A DNA stretch of 64,000 nt from Alphaproteobacteria bacterium (GTDB lineage: Bacteria; Pseudomonadota; Alphaproteobacteria; TMED109): contig JAJDWH010000036.1 in assembly GCA_022825705.1 (NCBI GenBank), positions 372,001 through 436,000 of the forward strand, in the 5' to 3' direction. Position 1 is the first letter of the stretch, and the number at the start of each line of letters is the position of its first letter. Under the pieces are notes generated by a model. The model saw only the letters and a list, made by a program, of their open reading frames with translations, was not told the DNA's origin and made no database searches. The position numbers were made by a program, and so were the translations under genes. Positions 1 through 8,433 of the stretch are shown piece by piece.

Positions 1-133
1 GTTCACGGATTTGCTCGATTGATGTCACCAGTTCGAACTCGCCTCGCAGCCACGCCCGATACAATTGATCGGGCGGGGTGCCCTTGGTAACGAGGGCGCC
101 GATCAGGATGTTGGTGTCAAGAACGACCCGCAC
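1..133 (-). CDS. PIN-domain toxin, VapC-like (partial, C-terminus off the window)
   Basis: Only the first 44 codons are inside the window. They read VRVVLDTNILIGALV, the first beta strand of a PIN-domain ribonuclease with the first catalytic Asp in LDTN. PIN toxins cut RNA and are held inactive by a co-encoded antitoxin. The GTG start overlaps the end of the upstream ribbon-helix-helix gene by 17 bp, the usual coupling of antitoxin and toxin. The target and the remaining acidic residues cannot be seen. Confidence 0.75.
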   Translation of the reverse strand, partial: MRVVLDTNILIGALVTKGTPPDQLYRAWLRGEFELVTSIEQIRE

Positions 134-353
134 GCGCCGCGTCAACCTCTTCGTCGATTAGCTTGAGGATGGCCTGTTGGTCGTAGGCTGCATTGCGATC
201 CTTGATCTGGGCAACAGTGAGGTCCAGAAGTCGTCGCCGCACGGCTTCTTCGACGAACCGGGACAAGCCGCCCTTCTTGGCACCCATGCGCCCGAGAAAG
301 GCGCGGACCGCTCGGTCGGTCTCGGCGGGAATGGAGAGGTTCCATCGAGGCAT
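117..353 (-). CDS. Ribbon-helix-helix antitoxin (VapB-like) for the PIN toxin
   Basis: This encodes 78 aa starting MPRWNLSIPAETDRAVRAF. A basic beta strand is followed by two helices (GGLSRFVEEAVRRRLLD), the CopG/Arc-type ribbon-helix-helix pattern, then a C-terminal tail (QQAILKLIDEEVDAARAG) that would wrap the toxin. I chose the ATG at 353 because the fold starts there and a palindromic A/T-rich operator lies just upstream; a longer reading to 485 adds only low-complexity residues. It overlaps the toxin start by 17 bp. The protein should autoregulate the pair. Confidence 0.7.
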   Translation of the reverse strand: MPRWNLSIPAETDRAVRAFLGRMGAKKGGLSRFVEEAVRRRLLDLTVAQIKDRNAAYDQQAILKLIDEEVDAARAGRS

Positions 354-368
354 TGCCGTCGCTCCACT

Positions 369-388
369 TATATGCGCATATGCATATA
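369..388. promoter_or_regulatory. Palindromic operator-like site upstream of the antitoxin
   Basis: TATATGCGCATATGCATATA is an A/T-rich run of overlapping palindromes (TATGCGCATA, TATGCATA) 16 bp upstream of the antitoxin ATG, in otherwise GC-rich DNA. RHH antitoxins usually bind such repeats to repress their own promoter. The function is inferred from position. Confidence 0.5.
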
Positions 389-555
389 GGCGCAGAAATT
401 GCGTGAGGGAACAACAGCTGTACGTTCGCGGGCAACTCGCTCGGGGCGGGGCGGTGTTCGCAGGAACAACGCAGTTGTGACGCACCAGCCCGCTACCCGG
501 GCGACGGGCAATCCCGTGCCGTTGCTCGAGAGGCGCCGGGATGGCGCCGGCGCCT

Positions 556-972
556 CTATGGCAGCTTCCCGATCACCCAGGAACCCAGGAACATTCGAGC
601 CCACCGCACGACCGCGGGAGTGTGGCGCGCATGGCTCCTGAACTGTTCGGCAGCCGGTTGTGCGCCTGGTATCGGCAGGAACCGATCCAAGTAGCGGCTC
701 ACCCAGAACCGCCTGCCGGATTCCATGACCTCGGGACGGAACCGGAGCCCCACGGGATTCTTCCGGCGCCGTGCCTGCACGGAAAACCTGCCGCTGGTAG
801 CGAGGACTTCTACATCCGGTAGAAGCGACATGCCTTCGGCGTGCCACTGATAGAAATGCATCGGTTCGGGAATGACCGGCGGGGCGCCGTCAGCCGGGTC
901 GACACAATGCCAGCCCACCTCGCAATGGCCGAGCGGATGCGCATGGACTTCACCGCCGACCGACTCGCTGCT
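556..972 (-). pseudogene. Truncated copy of a class I glutamine amidotransferase (C-terminal half)
   Basis: The reading frame matches the C-terminal half of the intact amidotransferase at 8434-9129 nearly residue for residue, for example [18 protein letters not shown] and HTPAVVRWARMFLGSW. Similarity stops near 972, so the N-terminal half with the nucleophile (GICLGG in the intact gene) is missing. The QFHPE glutaminase histidine region has become RFRPE, removing the catalytic His as well. It cannot be a working glutaminase. It is one of three copies of this 3' end within 9 kb. Confidence 0.8.
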
Positions 973-1093
973 CGCCTCGGTACGGCAAGATGACCGAATT
1001 CTGGGTGCCTGGGCCGTTTACTGCTTCGGATCAAGTGGGGTGGCACGGGTCGTGGGAACGGTACCCGGAGAACCCAAGCGAAGGGGGGACGTG

Positions 1094-2536
1094 ATGACTG
1101 CCTTCACGGACTACGAGGAGCACGATGCGCTCGGATTGGCAGCGCTTGTCACGCGTGGCGAGGCCACGCCGGAGGAGATTCTGGAGGCCGCTATCGAGCG
1201 GGTCGAAGCGCGAAACGGGACCGTCAACGCGGTCACCAACCAGCTCTACGACGAGGGCCGCGCGGCTCTCGCAGACGGCCTCCCCGACGGTCCGCTCAAG
1301 GGCGTGCCCTATCTCCTGAAAGACCTCGGCTCTTCGCTTGCCGGGTGCCCGACCACGAGGGGCTCCAAGTTCTTCGAAGACGTCGTTCCGGTGGAAGACA
1401 GCGAACACGTCAGGCGGCTGAAGCGGGCCGGTATGGTGATCTTCGGACGGACCAACACCTGCGAACTCGGCCTCAGCCTCACCTGCGAGCCCCGGTTGCA
1501 CGGCGCGACGAAGAATCCCTGGGACCCGACGCGTATTTCCGGGGGCTCGAGCGGCGGCGCGGCCGCCGCGGTCGGCGCGCGCATGTTGCCGGCCGCCCAC
1601 GCCTCGGACGGCTTCGGCTCGATCCGTGCGCCGGCCGCCTGCTGCGGACTTGTTGGCCTCAAGCCGACCCGTGGGCGCAACACCATGGCACCGTATCTCG
1701 GAGAAGGTAGCGGCGGACTTTCCACCGAGCACGCCGTCACGCTGAGCGTGCGCGACAGTGCCGCCATCCTTGACGCCACGCGCGGCCCCGGCGTCGGTGA
1801 TCCCTACAGCGCGGCCCCGCCGGCTCGCCCTTTTCTGGAAGAGGTCGGCGCCGATCCGGGCAGGTTGCGCGTTGCATTCACAGCGCGCACCCCAAACGGC
1901 GCCCCGGTCGAAGCGGATGCCCTACGGGTGCTGCAGGAAACCGCAACCCTGGCCGCGGACCTTGGACACCACGTGGTGGAGGCCGATCCCGCCATCGACG
2001 GCGAACAGGTGGTGCCGACCTTCCTCACCGTGATGGGGGTCAACACGGTGGTGAACCTCTCGAGCCACCCGACCGCCGGCCGGGCCGCCCATGAGCACGA
2101 GGTCGAACGCATCACCTGGCTCACCGCGAAGCTGGGCGAAGCCACCAGCAGCGCCGACTATGTCCGGGCCACCCAGACCATGCATCGGCTCGGCCGGCAG
2201 ATGGCCGCCTTTCATCGCGACTACGATGTCCTGCTGACCCCGGGGCTGGCGACTGGTACGGCGGTGAAACTCGGCTGGCTCGACATGATGATGGACGACG
2301 TGGACGAATATTGGCGCCGCGTCTTCCACTTTTCGCCGTTCACGGTCTGGTTCAACCTCACCGGGCAGCCCGCCGTCATGCTGCCGATCGGCGAGAGCGC
2401 GAGCGGTCTCCCCGTCGCGGTGCAGGTGGTCGCTCGCTATGGCGACGAGGCAACCCTTTTCAGACTGTCTTCGCAATTCGAAGCTGCGCGCCCCTGGTTC
2501 GACCGCAAGCCTGCGATGGTGCGCGCGACAGCCTGA
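1094..2536 (+). CDS. Amidase signature family hydrolase
   Basis: This encodes 480 aa with the amidase-signature core. A Lys lies in YLLKDLG, a Gly/Ser-rich loop reads GGSSGGAAAAVGAR, and the nucleophile segment reads SDGFGSIRAPAACCGLVGLKPT, giving the Ser-cisSer-Lys triad. These enzymes hydrolyse linear amides; the substrate cannot be read from sequence. A strong purine run (AAGGGGGG) precedes the start, and GTG at 1091 is an alternative. A longer frame from 872 overlaps the amidotransferase remnant and is not convincing. The gene lies between two remnants of the same amidotransferase, so it may have arrived with a local rearrangement. Confidence 0.9.
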   Translation: MTAFTDYEEHDALGLAALVTRGEATPEEILEAAIERVEARNGTVNAVTNQLYDEGRAALADGLPDGPLKGVPYLLKDLGSSLAGCPTTRGSKFFEDVVPVEDSEHVRRLKRAGMVIFGRTNTCELGLSLTCEPRLHGATKNPWDPTRISGGSSGGAAAAVGARMLPAAHASDGFGSIRAPAACCGLVGLKPTRGRNTMAPYLGEGSGGLSTEHAVTLSVRDSAAILDATRGPGVGDPYSAAPPARPFLEEVGADPGRLRVAFTARTPNGAPVEADALRVLQETATLAADLGHHVVEADPAIDGEQVVPTFLTVMGVNTVVNLSSHPTAGRAAHEHEVERITWLTAKLGEATSSADYVRATQTMHRLGRQMAAFHRDYDVLLTPGLATGTAVKLGWLDMMMDDVDEYWRRVFHFSPFTVWFNLTGQPAVMLPIGESASGLPVAVQVVARYGDEATLFRLSSQFEAARPWFDRKPAMVRATA

Positions 2537-2712
2537 ACGGCGACGGTGTGCGAACGAGGAAGTCCCGTCGGCGGTCTACCCGAAGCACGCACGTGCGGAG
2601 CAAGAAGTGCCCCGACGAGACGTCGGCATACTTGGCTGACATCATCCGCGGGCTGGCACCCGGGCCCGGTCTCAAGGACGTACGGCCTGGTCCCCGGGGG
2701 GCCGGCACGCCG

Positions 2713-2875
2713 TCATGGCAATTTCCCGGCCACCCACGATGCCAGGAACGTTCGGGCCCACCGCACGACCGCGGGAGTGTGGCGCACATGGCTTCTGAAC
2801 TGTTCGGCCGCCGGCTGTGCGCCGGGCATCGGCAGGAACCGTTCCGGGTTCCGGCTCAGCCAGAACCGCAGTATT
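2713..2875 (-). pseudogene. Second truncated copy of the glutamine amidotransferase (last ~53 codons)
   Basis: The segment reads [20 protein letters not shown], then HTPAVVRWARTFLASWVAGK and a stop. It matches the C-terminus of the intact gene at 8434-9129 and of the copy at 556-972. There is no start codon and no catalytic residue. Similarity ends sharply at about 2875. Confidence 0.75.
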
Positions 2876-2927
2876 GAGCGGGGACCAATCGCAAGCTGGG
2901 CCGGCGCTTGTTTGTTTCCGGAAGGCT

Positions 2928-4508
2928 CTATTTGGCCGATGAGATGTCTGGAGGACGTAGCGACGGCATCGTGAGCGGCTGCAGGATCTTTACGGCGGCG
3001 AGCAGAGCGTGTGCCGCGGAATCAACCCTGATGGCGTTGTCATACGCCTCCGTTCTTAGTGCGCCGAGCACCCGCCGTTTTCGGGAGATGTAAAAGGTGT
3101 CCCGGTCGTCACGGAACTGCAATTGTCGGAGCGACCGCAGCCCTCGCGCCAGGGACCGCGCGTAACGAGTCGCTCGAGCCTGGTTTCCAAGCGCACGAGC
3201 CAGCGCTAGCGCGTCGGCAAGTCCCTCCAAGTAGGCCCCCGTCGATGCCGCATGCGGCGGGCCGAAATCGGGCCGGCGCGGATTGAAGAAGCGGCCGGCA
3301 AGATCGGGGGGCAATGCATCATCCCACTGCTGCATCGGCAAGAGCCAGTCGCTGATCTCGAACGCGAAATCTGCGAACTCCTGCCGACCTGTCGTCGCAT
3401 ACAACGAGGCGCAGGCCTGCGAGTGCCAAGGCACAAACGCCGGATTTCGGTCCAGCCGGTGCCTCGCCCGGCACCGCTGGAATGCAGCCATGCAACGCTC
3501 TGCGGACGGCGCGTACGGCGAGCCGAGGCGGATCGACTCCGCCCAAAACAGCAAGGCCTCACCGGAATAGAAGTTCCAGTTGTCCCCATCCCGGCGGCGG
3601 GGAAAAAAGAACGTTCTGAATCCCGAATCGGAATCCGCCAGCGACCCGACGGCTTCGGACAGCATCGCCAGCTGTTCGGAAAACTGGTCACGCGCCGGGC
3701 TTGCCAGGATCGCGAGCCCCGCGACGGCCGCAGCCCCCAATTTGGCGACCGCCTGCTCGACGATTACGCCGCAGCCTTCCCCTGTTGGCCGGAAGTAACG
3801 GCCCAGGTTGTAGCGCAGATTTCGGGTGGCTGCCTCAAGGAGTGCTGAATTCCTCCGCAGCTCCGCGAGGCGAAACATCGCCAATGACCCGAGAAAACGC
3901 CGAATGGCATTGTCCGCTGGTGACTGGCGGCCTCGGCTCGGCCAGTACTTGTAGGGCAACGAACCGTCCGCCGCCTGATTGTGAAGCATCCAGCCCCCGA
4001 TGCCATCGGCCAGATCCGAAGCTCTCTCCTTGTCAAGCGATCGCGTCGGGCTGATAAGCGTGGAGCCGCGGTAGAGCTTCACCGGACCGGAGCCGGCGTT
4101 ACCGGGCAACAGGTACTGGCGACCAGCGAATGCTCGAAGGCGGCCAGCACGGAAGAAATCCTCGGCACTCACTGAAGCTTCCGCCAGGTGTCTTTCCAAA
4201 GCACGCCGGAATCGCAGATTGCCCGCAAGCATTCTGGTAGGGGAAATCCTGGTCACTTCCCCGCCGTAGGTGACTTCCATTCCGGTTAGCCCGCGTGCAC
4301 GTTGCATGAACGTGCACGCGAATCGTTCTGCCGGAACTTCCTGGAAGTCATGGACCACGCAGGCTTCCACCCGCTCGCCCGGCCCGGCGCCAACGCGATC
4401 GCGCAAACTGCTCAGTGACCTGCAGTCGATCCAGCCGCTACGACCCGCGACACCATCTCGCCGAACGCAGTACCACGTGGCTTCACTCGGTTGGCTCCCT
4501 CGGCTCAA
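2928..4508 (-). CDS. Uncharacterised alpha-helical toroid-like protein
   Basis: I do not recognise this family. The ~526-aa product is helix-rich, with repeated segments of the kind seen in (alpha/alpha)6 barrels, for example GWMLHNQAADGSLPYKYWPS, YSGEALLFWAESIR and ASTGAYLEGLADALALARAL. The fold recalls six-hairpin glycosidases and epimerases, but no catalytic assignment is possible. The start is uncertain: I took a TTG at 4508 that overlaps the stop of the upstream LuxR gene (TTGA), suggesting coupled translation. GTG at 4370 or ATG at 4307 are alternatives. No signal peptide is evident. Confidence 0.55.
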   Translation of the reverse strand: MSRGSQPSEATWYCVRRDGVAGRSGWIDCRSLSSLRDRVGAGPGERVEACVVHDFQEVPAERFACTFMQRARGLTGMEVTYGGEVTRISPTRMLAGNLRFRRALERHLAEASVSAEDFFRAGRLRAFAGRQYLLPGNAGSGPVKLYRGSTLISPTRSLDKERASDLADGIGGWMLHNQAADGSLPYKYWPSRGRQSPADNAIRRFLGSLAMFRLAELRRNSALLEAATRNLRYNLGRYFRPTGEGCGVIVEQAVAKLGAAAVAGLAILASPARDQFSEQLAMLSEAVGSLADSDSGFRTFFFPRRRDGDNWNFYSGEALLFWAESIRLGSPYAPSAERCMAAFQRCRARHRLDRNPAFVPWHSQACASLYATTGRQEFADFAFEISDWLLPMQQWDDALPPDLAGRFFNPRRPDFGPPHAASTGAYLEGLADALALARALGNQARATRYARSLARGLRSLRQLQFRDDRDTFYISRKRRVLGALRTEAYDNAIRVDSAAHALLAAVKILQPLTMPSLRPPDISSAK

Positions 4509-5047
4509 TTCGGCCCCGACGGAGCGGTAGTCTGCTGGTCCTGGAGCACGGCGTCCATTGGGGCCGCCGTCAGCAGGGGCAGGATGATCTCGGCGGCGAA
4601 TTCCGCGCGCCCGCTTACACCGGCCTTCGAATAGAGTGTTGCCGCCTGCAGCCGGACGGTGGTTTCCTTTACTCCACGGGCCCTGGCGATCTCGGCAAAC
4701 CTGTACCCCTTGATGATCAACCAGGCTATGTCCTTCTCGCTCTTGGTAATGCGCCACTCGTCCATCAATGCGTTGATGTTGTCAACGAGCACCTCCGAAA
4801 ACATCTCGTTGCGTTTCTCTTCCCGCTCCAAGTCTGCCCGCAAGCGGCGCAAATCCCGCACACCGATTGCAAGCGCCACCGATATGCCCACGAACACGAT
4901 GGTTTCGATGATGAAGTGAAAGGAGCCGAACTCGTTGGCCCAGAATGCGTCTTCGGCGAGGTCATACACGAAGAACACAACTGCTATGCCGAGCGCGGCA
5001 ACGCCCAGCTGATGTTGCCGCACTCGCCTTTCTGAATGAGCGCTCAT
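4505..5047 (-). CDS. Membrane-anchored LuxR-type transcriptional regulator
   Basis: This 180-aa protein has two predicted transmembrane helices (about residues 15-31 and 44-62), a short charged coiled segment (RDLRRLRADLEREEKRNE), and a C-terminal LuxR helix-turn-helix (ITKSEKDIAWLIIKGYRFAE, then a recognition helix with VKETTVRLQAATLYSKAGVS). The layout suggests a membrane-tethered regulator sensing an envelope signal without a receiver or autoinducer domain. It ends in a 4-bp overlap with the downstream toroid-like gene. Its upstream neighbours on the same strand encode envelope proteins. Confidence 0.75.
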   Translation of the reverse strand: MSAHSERRVRQHQLGVAALGIAVVFFVYDLAEDAFWANEFGSFHFIIETIVFVGISVALAIGVRDLRRLRADLEREEKRNEMFSEVLVDNINALMDEWRITKSEKDIAWLIIKGYRFAEIARARGVKETTVRLQAATLYSKAGVSGRAEFAAEIILPLLTAAPMDAVLQDQQTTAPSGPN

Positions 5048-5190
5048 GCGGGCCGGCCCTTTGCTTCAGGCGCCCGTGTCTCGGACTTGTGCCCTTGAAC
5101 GCCTGGCGCCGTGATCACAGGGGCGTCCATAAGGGCCGTCAAGGCTAGATCCTAACTCAGATCCGACGCACAGCGGGCTGCCCAATCCCG

Positions 5191-5805
5191 CTATCCATTC
5201 GCGGCTGTCCCGTCACTGTCCTCTTGTGGCCCCGGCATCGGGTAAACGTAGAGCCCTTGTCCTGGTGGAGGAAGAACGTCAAAGATCAGATGCACGCGAG
5301 GTTCCCCAGAGGGATTCAATGCCCAGTGACGCTTCTTGTTGTCAAAAGCCCATAGTTCTCCGGAACGCATGACAACCGTCTCGCTTCCAACCGTGATCGG
5401 GCTTCCGCGAATACTCGTCAACACCAGATGAAACCGGTCTCTGATTCGATAGTAGGCCCCAAGATCGACATGCGGCGTGACTTTCCGTTTGGGCAGCAAA
5501 GCCACCAGCATCGCCCGCCCCAAGTCCCCGCCGCGGTGCTCCGCTACCCCCTGACACAAGGAGAGTGTTTGCGGGAAGTACTGCGCCTGTCGTGTCAGGC
5601 GGCTTTCATGAACGTTATTCGAGTTCGTTTCCCCGGGTGGTAACGGCTTCACGGGCGCCCGCAAGAAGATATTCCTTGTGTGGCGTTGACAGCGCACGTT
5701 GCGCTGGCGGCTGGTGTCGGCGCCCCAAGCGTCGGACGCCGAAGCGAGCTCATCTAGGACCGGCCCGATATCCAGGTTCTCCCCAATTCGTGAGAAATTC
5801 TGCAT
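5191..5805 (-). CDS. Aspartyl/asparaginyl beta-hydroxylase family protein
   Basis: This 204-aa protein carries the double-stranded beta-helix core of the AspH family of Fe(II)/2-oxoglutarate dioxygenases. The first metal-binding motif is HVD in VTPHVDLGAYYRIRDRFHLV. A second block reads WAFDNKKRHWALNPSGEPRV, with the distal His and the Arg expected to bind 2-oxoglutarate, ending in LIFD. The family hydroxylates Asp or Asn side chains in peptides. I chose ATG 5805, which follows GGGAAGG; ATG 5820 is possible. It lies 64 bp downstream of the Asp-Gly repeat lipoprotein, an obvious candidate substrate (inference). Confidence 0.82.
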   Translation of the reverse strand: MQNFSRIGENLDIGPVLDELASASDAWGADTSRQRNVRCQRHTRNIFLRAPVKPLPPGETNSNNVHESRLTRQAQYFPQTLSLCQGVAEHRGGDLGRAMLVALLPKRKVTPHVDLGAYYRIRDRFHLVLTSIRGSPITVGSETVVMRSGELWAFDNKKRHWALNPSGEPRVHLIFDVLPPPGQGLYVYPMPGPQEDSDGTAANG

Positions 5806-5869
5806 GCCGTGCCTTCCCATTGACTAACGCGCACCCGGTTGGGCGTAACCGTCATGCAGCAGGAACCGC

Positions 5870-6415
5870 CTATTCGTCATCGTCATCGTCATCGTCATCG
5901 CCATCGCCATCACCATCGCCATCACCATCGCCGTCCCCGTCCCCATCGCCATCGCCATCGCCATCCCCGTCCCCATCGCCATCGCCATCACCATCGCCAT
6001 CCCCGTCCCCATCGCCATCTCCGTCGCCATCGCCATCTCCGTCGCCATCGCCATCACCATCACCATCACCATCACCATCGCCGTCCCCATCGCCATCGCC
6101 GTCCCCGTCCCCATCGCCATCGCCATCACCATCGCCGTCCCCGTCCCCATCGCCATCACCATCACCATCGCCGTCCCCATCGCCATCACCATCACCATCG
6201 CCGTCCCCATCGCCATCGCCGCCGGGTACGGAAGGAACAATCGACAAGTGCGGCGGCACAGACGCTGCGTTCATGGTCGGCTTGCCTCCCCCGCCGGAAC
6301 CGCAAGCAGCGACTGCTACTGCCACCAAGGTCTTACCGAAAAATGAAAACCCGGAAGCAACCAGCCGGACGAATACGTTCCAGAGTGCTTCCGCTTGCTT
6401 TTGGATGGCTCTCAT
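5870..6415 (-). CDS. Lipoprotein with a long (Asp-Gly)n repeat tail
   Basis: This encodes 181 aa. The N-terminus has a hydrophobic stretch ending in a lipobox (VAVAVAAC, Cys about residue 38), followed by GSGGGG and a short linker to residue 66. The rest is an almost perfect Asp-Gly dipeptide repeat of about 53 units, ending in a run of Asp and a final Glu. DxDxDG is the calcium-binding loop pattern of EF-hand and dockerin modules, so a calcium-binding, extended polyanion is likely (inference). The gene starts 14 bp after the upstream barrel gene on the same strand and precedes a beta-hydroxylase, suggesting one operon. Confidence 0.7.
   Translation of the reverse strand: MRAIQKQAEALWNVFVRLVASGFSFFGKTLVAVAVAACGSGGGGKPTMNAASVPPHLSIVPSVPGGDGDGDGDGDGDGDGDGDGDGDGDGDGDGDGDGDGDGDGDGDGDGDGDGDGDGDGDGDGDGDGDGDGDGDGDGDGDGDGDGDGDGDGDGDGDGDGDGDGDGDGDGDGDDDDDDDDE
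5876..6217. repeat. Hexanucleotide minisatellite encoding the Asp-Gly repeat
   Basis: About 340 bp of tandem 6-bp units are built from CCATCG/CCGTCC/CCATCA variants on the + strand. Third positions vary while the minus-strand reading stays strictly Asp-Gly, which points to selection on that frame. The unit length is a multiple of three, so slippage would change repeat number without a frameshift. Confidence 0.85.
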
Positions 6416-6429
6416 TACTCTTCCGCCAA

Positions 6430-7854
6430 TCAGAACGTTACGATTTCTGCACTCAAGGAGCGCTCCTCGGCCAGCGCGGCGTTGTCCAGAAGCGAGACAT
6501 ACGTCACACCTCGCCGCCGGCCCTCCAAGATCGTGATAGCGATGTGGCTGTCGTCGTAGTCCAACCCAGGCACAGCGGGGTTGCTTCCTTCACCCGGGAT
6601 GAGCCGCGCCGTCACCGTCAGGCCATGGCATGATGGCGCCGGAAGTTCTGCCTCTAGCCCGATGGTGTCGCCGCTAGCGACCACGCCCTGTGTAAAGCTG
6701 AGACTGGCGCCATCGCCATCTTCCACGCAATTCCGGTCACCTGGTGATCGTTCCGCATAGCGGATGGGTTCCAGCGCCTCGACGGGCCGCCACAGCGCAT
6801 CCGAGCTTGCTTTCTCTCCTTGGAGGGGCATCCGCACCACATCGGCGAGACGACCGTACCGTCTCTCTGCACCTCCCAACGGGATGGTCGCGGCTATCCC
6901 GCCGACCATCTCGTCACCGTCATCACGCTTCCAGCCGTAGCGACTGAACACCCTGACCCACGGCAACGGGCGCCACGACAGCGCCACGCTGGTCCCGGTG
7001 TCCCAGCGCAATCCGTCTTCTGTCTCCCACCGGCTAAACGATGTCCTGGCGTGGACGTTGGTCAGGAGGTAGGCACCGAAATCCAGTTTCATGCCTGCGA
7101 GCGGACGTTGTTCTTGGCCGTCTCGACCAATGCGCCAGTTTGTCATTGGCACGTAGTAGTGAAATGATCCGGAAAGCCGCCGCGTCAGGTAGTCGAGGCC
7201 CGCGACCCACCGACGATGCCGGGTGCGAAGATCCTCCTGCAGAAAGGTCATCGCGCCCAATACGCCGCCTTTCAGGTCATTCGACAAGCCAAACCGATAA
7301 ATGACTCCCGAGCGCACGTCGGCACGACGCGTGCTGTCATCTCTCCATGTCGTGACACCAGTCTGGAGGAAGAGTGCCCGGGGAAACGGACTGGGAGAAC
7401 GCAGCGCCTGCGGAGATGCCGGGGACGTTGTCAGCGGCACAATCGTGTCCAGCTCGCCCGTAAATCCCTCCCCGTAATCCCAGGCTGTTCGACCAAAAAA
7501 CCTCGCGTGTCCTCCCAAGAGCCCCTGACCGACATCGAAGCCGTGGCCAAGGATCGCATTCGCGACCCGATTGACCAGGCAGTGCGAAACGGCTGCAAAT
7601 GTGTCGCTCTGGGGTGCGGGTTGATTCTCCAGCGCGCCGCCATGCAGGCATGTCATCGCCCCGGACTGCCAAAGGCCATCCCCATCCAAATCGGCGGGCA
7701 CGGCGGTGGATGGCGTCACGATCGCAGCGACGGCCCACGCAGCAACGAACACGCCGCCGAAATGTCGGGATGCCTTGGGTTTCCTGGAAGACACAGTCCG
7801 CTGACGCGGGCACCGAACCGCGAACAATGCCGAAGCCGCCAGGCGATGGATCAT
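6430..7854 (-). CDS. Inverse-autotransporter/invasin-like outer-membrane beta-barrel protein
   Basis: This 474-aa product has an N-terminal hydrophobic segment followed by an extended region rich in alternating strands, for example VLGAMTFLQEDLRTRHRRWV and SFHYYVPMTNWRIGRDG. These resemble the barrel domain of intimin/invasin inverse autotransporters. The C-terminal ~100 residues (GDTIGLEAELPAPSCHGLTV onward) look like a single beta-sandwich of Calx-beta type. The ATG at 7854 follows GGTGGCGGA. It is the first gene of a leftward run with the Asp-Gly lipoprotein 14 bp downstream. The family assignment is by pattern and could be another barrel class. Confidence 0.6.
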   Translation of the reverse strand: MIHRLAASALFAVRCPRQRTVSSRKPKASRHFGGVFVAAWAVAAIVTPSTAVPADLDGDGLWQSGAMTCLHGGALENQPAPQSDTFAAVSHCLVNRVANAILGHGFDVGQGLLGGHARFFGRTAWDYGEGFTGELDTIVPLTTSPASPQALRSPSPFPRALFLQTGVTTWRDDSTRRADVRSGVIYRFGLSNDLKGGVLGAMTFLQEDLRTRHRRWVAGLDYLTRRLSGSFHYYVPMTNWRIGRDGQEQRPLAGMKLDFGAYLLTNVHARTSFSRWETEDGLRWDTGTSVALSWRPLPWVRVFSRYGWKRDDGDEMVGGIAATIPLGGAERRYGRLADVVRMPLQGEKASSDALWRPVEALEPIRYAERSPGDRNCVEDGDGASLSFTQGVVASGDTIGLEAELPAPSCHGLTVTARLIPGEGSNPAVPGLDYDDSHIAITILEGRRRGVTYVSLLDNAALAEERSLSAEIVTF

Positions 7855-8433
7855 GATTCCGCCACCGAGTTTGCAGACTGCGACGGTGAGGTTCGCGGAT
7901 GACGACGGCAACGGCAATAAACACTTGTACTAAATTGACGGATTTCGTACGTTCGTACGATAACTTGACGGCTGCGCGATACCTCGCAGACGTTTCAGCT
8001 CGACGAATTGACCCGGATTCCGGGGCAGAGATGTTTGCGCGGGCGGTCAAGGCTGCGACCCTCGCCTCCTTCCCAGCGTGTTGCAGGTCCGCGTTCGTCA
8101 AGAAGGCACCGGGTCTCCGGGCCTATCTCAACGTCGTGACCCTGAATTTCTCCTCTTCATGGACGCCCACCGACGGCGTGATCATGGAATCTTTTCGTTT
8201 TCGATCGGTACCGTTCTCATCCCGAACGAGGGAACCGCAGGGCTGCTCCGGTCCTGGCCGTGCGACAACACGCACGTCGCCTTCCCTCCAACCATCCCCA
8301 TCCCTCCCGTTCCATTGGCGGTGTTGGATCCTTTCCGGTTGCACCGATCCGCTGTTCCACACACTGGATCGGCGTGCCGATGGGGGCGTGCTGTGCTGGG
8401 GCGATTGGAACCGGCCGGAAAGGGGCGGGCTCC
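7855..8433. other. Intergenic region upstream of the barrel gene
   Basis: I see no convincing gene here. The part nearest the barrel gene is A/T-richer and holds an inverted repeat at 7945-7960. Open frames on both strands through 8080-8430 show no recognisable domain. Confidence 0.5.
7935..7970. promoter_or_regulatory. Operator-like inverted repeat between two TTGACG copies
   Basis: The arms TCGTACG and CGTACGA (7945-7951 and 7954-7960) form a perfect 7-bp inverted repeat with a 2-bp spacer. It is flanked by two TTGACG hexamers (7935-7940, 7965-7970). It lies about 90 bp upstream of the barrel gene start and is the most likely regulatory site of the leftward run. The membrane LuxR protein is one possible binder (inference). 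Confidence 0.45.

Noticed and set aside
5876-6217. CRISPR-like array
   Set aside because: Units are only 6 bp with no spacers. It is a coding minisatellite.
5565-6633. Long + strand frames across the repeat encoding poly(Ser-Pro) or His/Arg-rich proteins
   Set aside because: They are shadows of the minus-strand Asp-Gly repeat. The minus frame has a lipobox leader, correct spacing to its upstream neighbour and a strictly kept dipeptide, while the + frames lack start context.
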